This document shows, piece after piece, positions 6,166-7,654 of a stretch of DNA of 7,654 nucleotides. The DNA is from Acidobacteriaceae bacterium (GTDB lineage: Bacteria; Acidobacteriota; Terriglobia; Terriglobales; Acidobacteriaceae): positions 841-8,494 of the forward strand of contig PLKU01000394.1 of assembly GCA_003140705.1 (NCBI GenBank), written 5' to 3'. Both the position numbers and the translations under genes were made by a program. Under the pieces are notes generated by a model that worked only from the letters and a program-made list of their open reading frames with translations, was not told where the DNA came from and ran no database searches. Every line of letters starts with the position of its first letter. Within the stretch, counting starts at the first letter, position 1.

Positions 6166-6789
6166 TCACGGTATTGCGACCGAAAAGTCCGTGACGTCCC
6201 ACGTGTCAAGGCTGGTGTTCGCGTTGGAGACAGAGAAGCCCACAGCGCCTCCTCCGGGCGGTGGAGTGCCCGTAAATGTCCCCACCTGCTGACTTTTGAT
6301 TACGTTTCCCCTTGTTTCGACCTGCAGCGTGTTGGGCGCCCCCATGGTCTTCACGATGGCGGCGCTGGCTGTCGCGGCAAGCGGCACAGTCCGCCATGTT
6401 CCCGGAACCATCTGGTAAACAGCGAATTGGCGGGTACCTGGAAGGATCTCGAAAGTATAGAAGGCAGTGTAATCCACCGCCCAAAGAAGGATTCCCGCGG
6501 GCTGGGTTTCCGCCTTATCGGTCTTCGCTGTGGCAAATGTTGCGCACACATTTGCATCGCCATACTTTTTGCCAACGTATTCCTCATTCCGGCTTCCGGA
6601 TTGCAGAAAGGTGACCTCGGCCTTGCCGCCCTGTATCGTGATCTTGCTTTCATTGACAGTCAGGTCCAAAGCAGGATTGGGCGTCGTAAACGAATCCTGC
6701 AACACGACGGTTCCAGGGCAGGGAGCTGCCGCGGCGGGCAACGCGAAAGGCAGGCTGAGCAGGGCCGCTGCTGCGAGCATCGTGCGCAC
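6166..6789 (-). CDS. Secreted protein of probable concanavalin-A-like beta-sandwich fold
   Basis: A 207-residue exported protein of unknown role. Residues 1-22 are a Sec signal peptide (Arg2, core MLAAAALLSLPFALPA, AAA cleavage). The mature protein begins PCPGTVVLQDSF. Its pattern resembles laminin-G/glucanase-like sandwiches that bind or cleave glycans: VLQDSFTTPNPALD, ITIQGGKAEVTF, VCATFAT, a strand with YTFEI, NTLQVETRGN, VGTFTGTPPPGGGAVGFSVSN, DTWDVTDFSVAIP. No catalytic residues can be assigned. The strand pair that usually reads 'GN-x-hydrophobic-N-G-x-x-V' appears shortened (GNVIKSQQVGTF), suggesting a small in-frame deletion. The GTG at 6789 is preferred over the ATG three codons later because an AAAGGG-type site (about 6801-6806) lies 11 nt upstream of it, versus 20 nt. 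From memory, similar proteins occur in Alphaproteobacteria, so transfer is possible but unproven. Confidence 0.8.
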   Translation of the reverse strand: MRTMLAAAALLSLPFALPAAAAPCPGTVVLQDSFTTPNPALDLTVNESKITIQGGKAEVTFLQSGSRNEEYVGKKYGDANVCATFATAKTDKAETQPAGILLWAVDYTAFYTFEILPGTRQFAVYQMVPGTWRTVPLAATASAAIVKTMGAPNTLQVETRGNVIKSQQVGTFTGTPPPGGGAVGFSVSNANTSLDTWDVTDFSVAIP

Positions 6790-6808
6790 AGGGAGCTTTT
6801 CCCTTTCT

Positions 6809-6837
6809 GCGCAATCGGCACGGGCCAGTCATTGCGC
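6809..6837 (-). promoter_or_regulatory. Inverted repeat ahead of the secreted-protein ribosome binding site (candidate operator or 5'-UTR hairpin)
   Basis: GCGCAAT (6809-6815) and ATTGCGC (6831-6837) are exact reverse complements with a 15-bp spacer, centres 22 bp apart. The spacer contains a further GGC/GCC pair (6817-6819 and 6824-6826), so the RNA could form an interrupted hairpin. It ends about 20 nt before the GTG start, just upstream of the A/G-rich ribosome binding site, where either a bound repressor or a hairpin would affect expression. Confidence 0.35.
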
Positions 6838-6860
6838 GTTGGACGTGGAGCGGCTGATTC

Positions 6861-6892
6861 ATTCACGGCAGCAACCATTCACGGCAGCAACC
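6861..6892. repeat. Perfect 16-bp tandem duplication (two units)
   Basis: ATTCACGGCAGCAACC occurs twice with no spacer (6861-6876 and 6877-6892). It lies 72-103 bp upstream of the secreted-protein start. Two exact units suggest either a recent slippage duplication or paired binding sites. There is no third full copy in the window. Confidence 0.9.
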
Positions 6893-7080
6893 AGGGGTGC
6901 AGCCGCGACGACGAGGCGCTGTTTCGGGGAACCTCATTCCTCAAGTCAGCAGGAAGGCCTGGGGGAGGCCGGCATCAAGCAACTTCACGATACCCGGAAA
7001 ATGTCCGTCTTTCAATGAATTTGTGGTTGAGCCTCGACCGAGCAAGCGTGGGAAGCCGCGCCACCGTTGCCGGGTGCCAC

Positions 7081-7110
7081 ATCCTCGCAACTTCCATCTT
7101 CCGCGAGGAT
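7081..7110. repeat. Perfect 8-bp inverted repeat downstream of the 81-aa gene
   Basis: ATCCTCGC (7081-7088) pairs with GCGAGGAT (7103-7110) across a 14-nt loop. It lies about 45 nt past the stop of the minus-strand 81-aa gene and could act as a transcript end or processing hairpin. Neither strand has a T run after the stem, so it is not a classical intrinsic terminator. Confidence 0.4.
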
Positions 7111-7154
7111 TCAGAATCAAGACTCAAACTTGAAATATGGATGAATGAGAATTC

Positions 7155-7400
7155 TCAAAACTGGCTGCGGAAGACGGCTTTGATGTGATCGAGACGCTCA
7201 GACAGGGCCAACGCCTGGTCATCAAGACCCAGTTCACGAGCAAGACCAATCGCCTCGCCGAAGAAGTCTTTGGCGTCGCTGTAATGCCCGGCAGGATTTA
7301 TGTGGGTTCGAGGCTCGTACATTTGGTCGTAGGCTTCTTCACCCAGCCTCATGCATTCACTCAGACGAGCAAGCCGGTCGCTGCGTTCCTGATCGGTCAA
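7155..7400 (-). CDS. Small conserved hypothetical protein (81 aa), helical, TPR-like
   Basis: An 81-residue soluble protein with no signal peptide. It appears almost wholly helical: a charged first helix (QERSDRLARLSECMRLGEEAYDQMYE), a turn around EPRTHINPAGHYSD, then a helix pair resembling one TPR unit (AKDFFGEAIGLARELGLDDQALALSERLDHIKAVF). Such single-hairpin proteins usually mediate protein contacts. I do not recognise a named family, though it resembles small unknown proteins I associate with Acidobacteria. The TTG start at 7400 is supported by AAGGAG 5 nt upstream and by the absence of a comparable site before the internal Met17. It is divergent from the putative lysA start 145 bp away. 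A 12-bp palindrome, TGAGAATTCTCA (7146-7157), covers its stop codon. Confidence 0.78.
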   Translation of the reverse strand: MTDQERSDRLARLSECMRLGEEAYDQMYEPRTHINPAGHYSDAKDFFGEAIGLARELGLDDQALALSERLDHIKAVFRSQF

Positions 7401-7411
7401 GAAATCTCCTT
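7401..7411 (-). promoter_or_regulatory. Ribosome binding site that fixes a TTG start
   Basis: Read on the minus strand, AAGGAGATTTC is followed directly by TTG 7400. The same 11 bases precede the TTG-started TPR gene (1007-1017), where three more bases intervene. Confidence 0.6.
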
Positions 7412-7545
7412 TGCGGGGCTTGCGCTGTTCTCAGAGTAAGCGGTGCGGACCGGTCCTATTCTAATTCTCCAGTTGGATTTGACGCCCAATTCGCGCTGTC
7501 GAATGGTGTAGCCTCAAGACAACGCCAACCCTTGGGAAACTCATC
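7401..7545. promoter_or_regulatory. Divergent promoter region between the 81-aa gene and lysA, with a 10-bp palindrome
   Basis: This spacer must hold the promoters of both outward genes. GGACCGGTCC (7447-7456) is a perfect palindrome, 47-56 bp upstream of the minus-strand start and about 90 bp upstream of the plus-strand start. TTGACG (7479-7484) is a reasonable -35 for lysA, but the matching -10 (AATGGT, 7502-7507, 17-bp spacing) is poor. A 10-bp palindrome can occur by chance, so the regulatory call is tentative. Confidence 0.3.
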
Positions 7546-7654
7546 TTGAATCTATCTTCGGCTTCATCGTCACGCCCCTTTCACCACTCTCATCGGAATG
7601 GCTCGCTGCATTGCGGGAAGGTCTCGATTGAGACCCTGGCCAAGCGGTTTGGCA
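7546..7654 (+). CDS. lysA: Diaminopimelate decarboxylase, N-terminal fragment (cut by right edge)
   Basis: LysA removes CO2 from meso-diaminopimelate to give L-lysine, a PLP-dependent cytoplasmic step. Only 36 codons are present. The readable part, RPFHHSHRNG then SLHCGKVSIETLAKRFG, has the N-terminal pattern of bacterial LysA: an aromatic/His segment, N-G-x-L-x-C, a short V-x-(I/L) strand and a helix ending A-x-x-x-G just before the usual T-P-x-Y-V-Y-S. The PLP lysine and other catalytic residues lie beyond the window. The frame is open from 7483, and the only conventional start codon before the conserved part is TTG 7546, with a weak GGGA site 8 nt upstream. The start is therefore tentative. 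The gene is divergent from the 81-aa gene. Confidence 0.75.
   Translation, partial: MNLSSASSSRPFHHSHRNGSLHCGKVSIETLAKRFG

Larger units (their letters stand above)
6790..7154. other. 365-bp gene-free stretch upstream of the secreted-protein gene
   Basis: No ORF here has a credible start, ribosome binding site and protein-like composition on either strand. It holds the ribosome binding site of the secreted-protein gene, an inverted repeat (6809-6837), a 16-bp tandem duplication (6861-6892), and an 8-bp inverted repeat (7081-7110) downstream of the 81-aa gene. No tRNA-like cloverleaf, T-tract terminator or transposon end was seen. The plus-strand frames that stay open here are continuations of shadows of the secreted-protein gene. 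Confidence 0.5.

Noticed and set aside
6090..6209. N-terminal extension of the PfkB kinase to TTG 6209
   Set aside because: It would overlap the upstream gene by 44 bp and add 40 residues without family resemblance; homology begins right after ATG 6089.
6427..7188. Long plus-strand ORF (253 codons) across the secreted-protein gene and the spacer
   Set aside because: It is cysteine- and arginine-rich, of low-quality composition, and mostly antisense to a signal-peptide-bearing gene, so it is a shadow ORF.

Overview
The window is a compact, moderately GC-rich bacterial chromosomal segment. Its gene content looks like that of a soil Acidobacteriota (class Terriglobia). That guess rests on remembered resemblance of several proteins (the 146-aa and 81-aa unknowns, the Tat-exported cupin, the secreted TPR protein) to families from that group; no search was run. 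There are nine complete protein genes and two housekeeping genes cut by the window edges. I see no rRNA, tRNA, CRISPR array, IS element, integrase or phage gene.

Left part (1-768, minus strand): the 5' part of pyrF (orotidine-5'-phosphate decarboxylase) runs off the left edge. It lies 47 bp downstream of a 146-aa protein of unknown function. Between them is a 13-codon ORF whose start overlaps the upstream stop and whose stop abuts the pyrF ribosome binding site. A 252-bp divergent spacer (769-1020) separates this pair from the plus-strand genes.

Centre (1021-5134, plus strand): five co-directional genes. They are an exported TPR protein (TTG start), a small zinc-ribbon/PspC membrane protein, an alpha/beta hydrolase overlapping it by ATGA, a Tat-exported cupin, and an exported serine hydrolase of the class C beta-lactamase fold overlapping the cupin by ATGA. 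The two 4-bp overlaps point to two translationally coupled pairs: one at the membrane/cytoplasm, one in the cell envelope. An 8-bp inverted repeat just ahead of the cupin is a plausible operator for the second pair.

Right part (5142-7400, minus strand): a PfkB-family kinase converges on the serine hydrolase with only 7 bp between stop codons. Upstream of it are a secreted protein of probable beta-sandwich fold and, beyond a 365-bp gene-free stretch, an 81-aa helical protein with a TTG start. The gene-free stretch contains a perfect 16-bp tandem duplication and two inverted repeats. At the right edge a plus-strand ORF from 7546 matches the N-terminus of diaminopimelate decarboxylase (lysA) and runs off the window.

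Overall this is mostly ordinary core and conserved-unknown chromosome. I did not find a convincing new defence, mobile or biosynthetic system. The items most worth checking are the exported cupin/serine-hydrolase pair with its putative operator, the repeats upstream of the secreted beta-sandwich gene, and the mini-ORF in front of pyrF.
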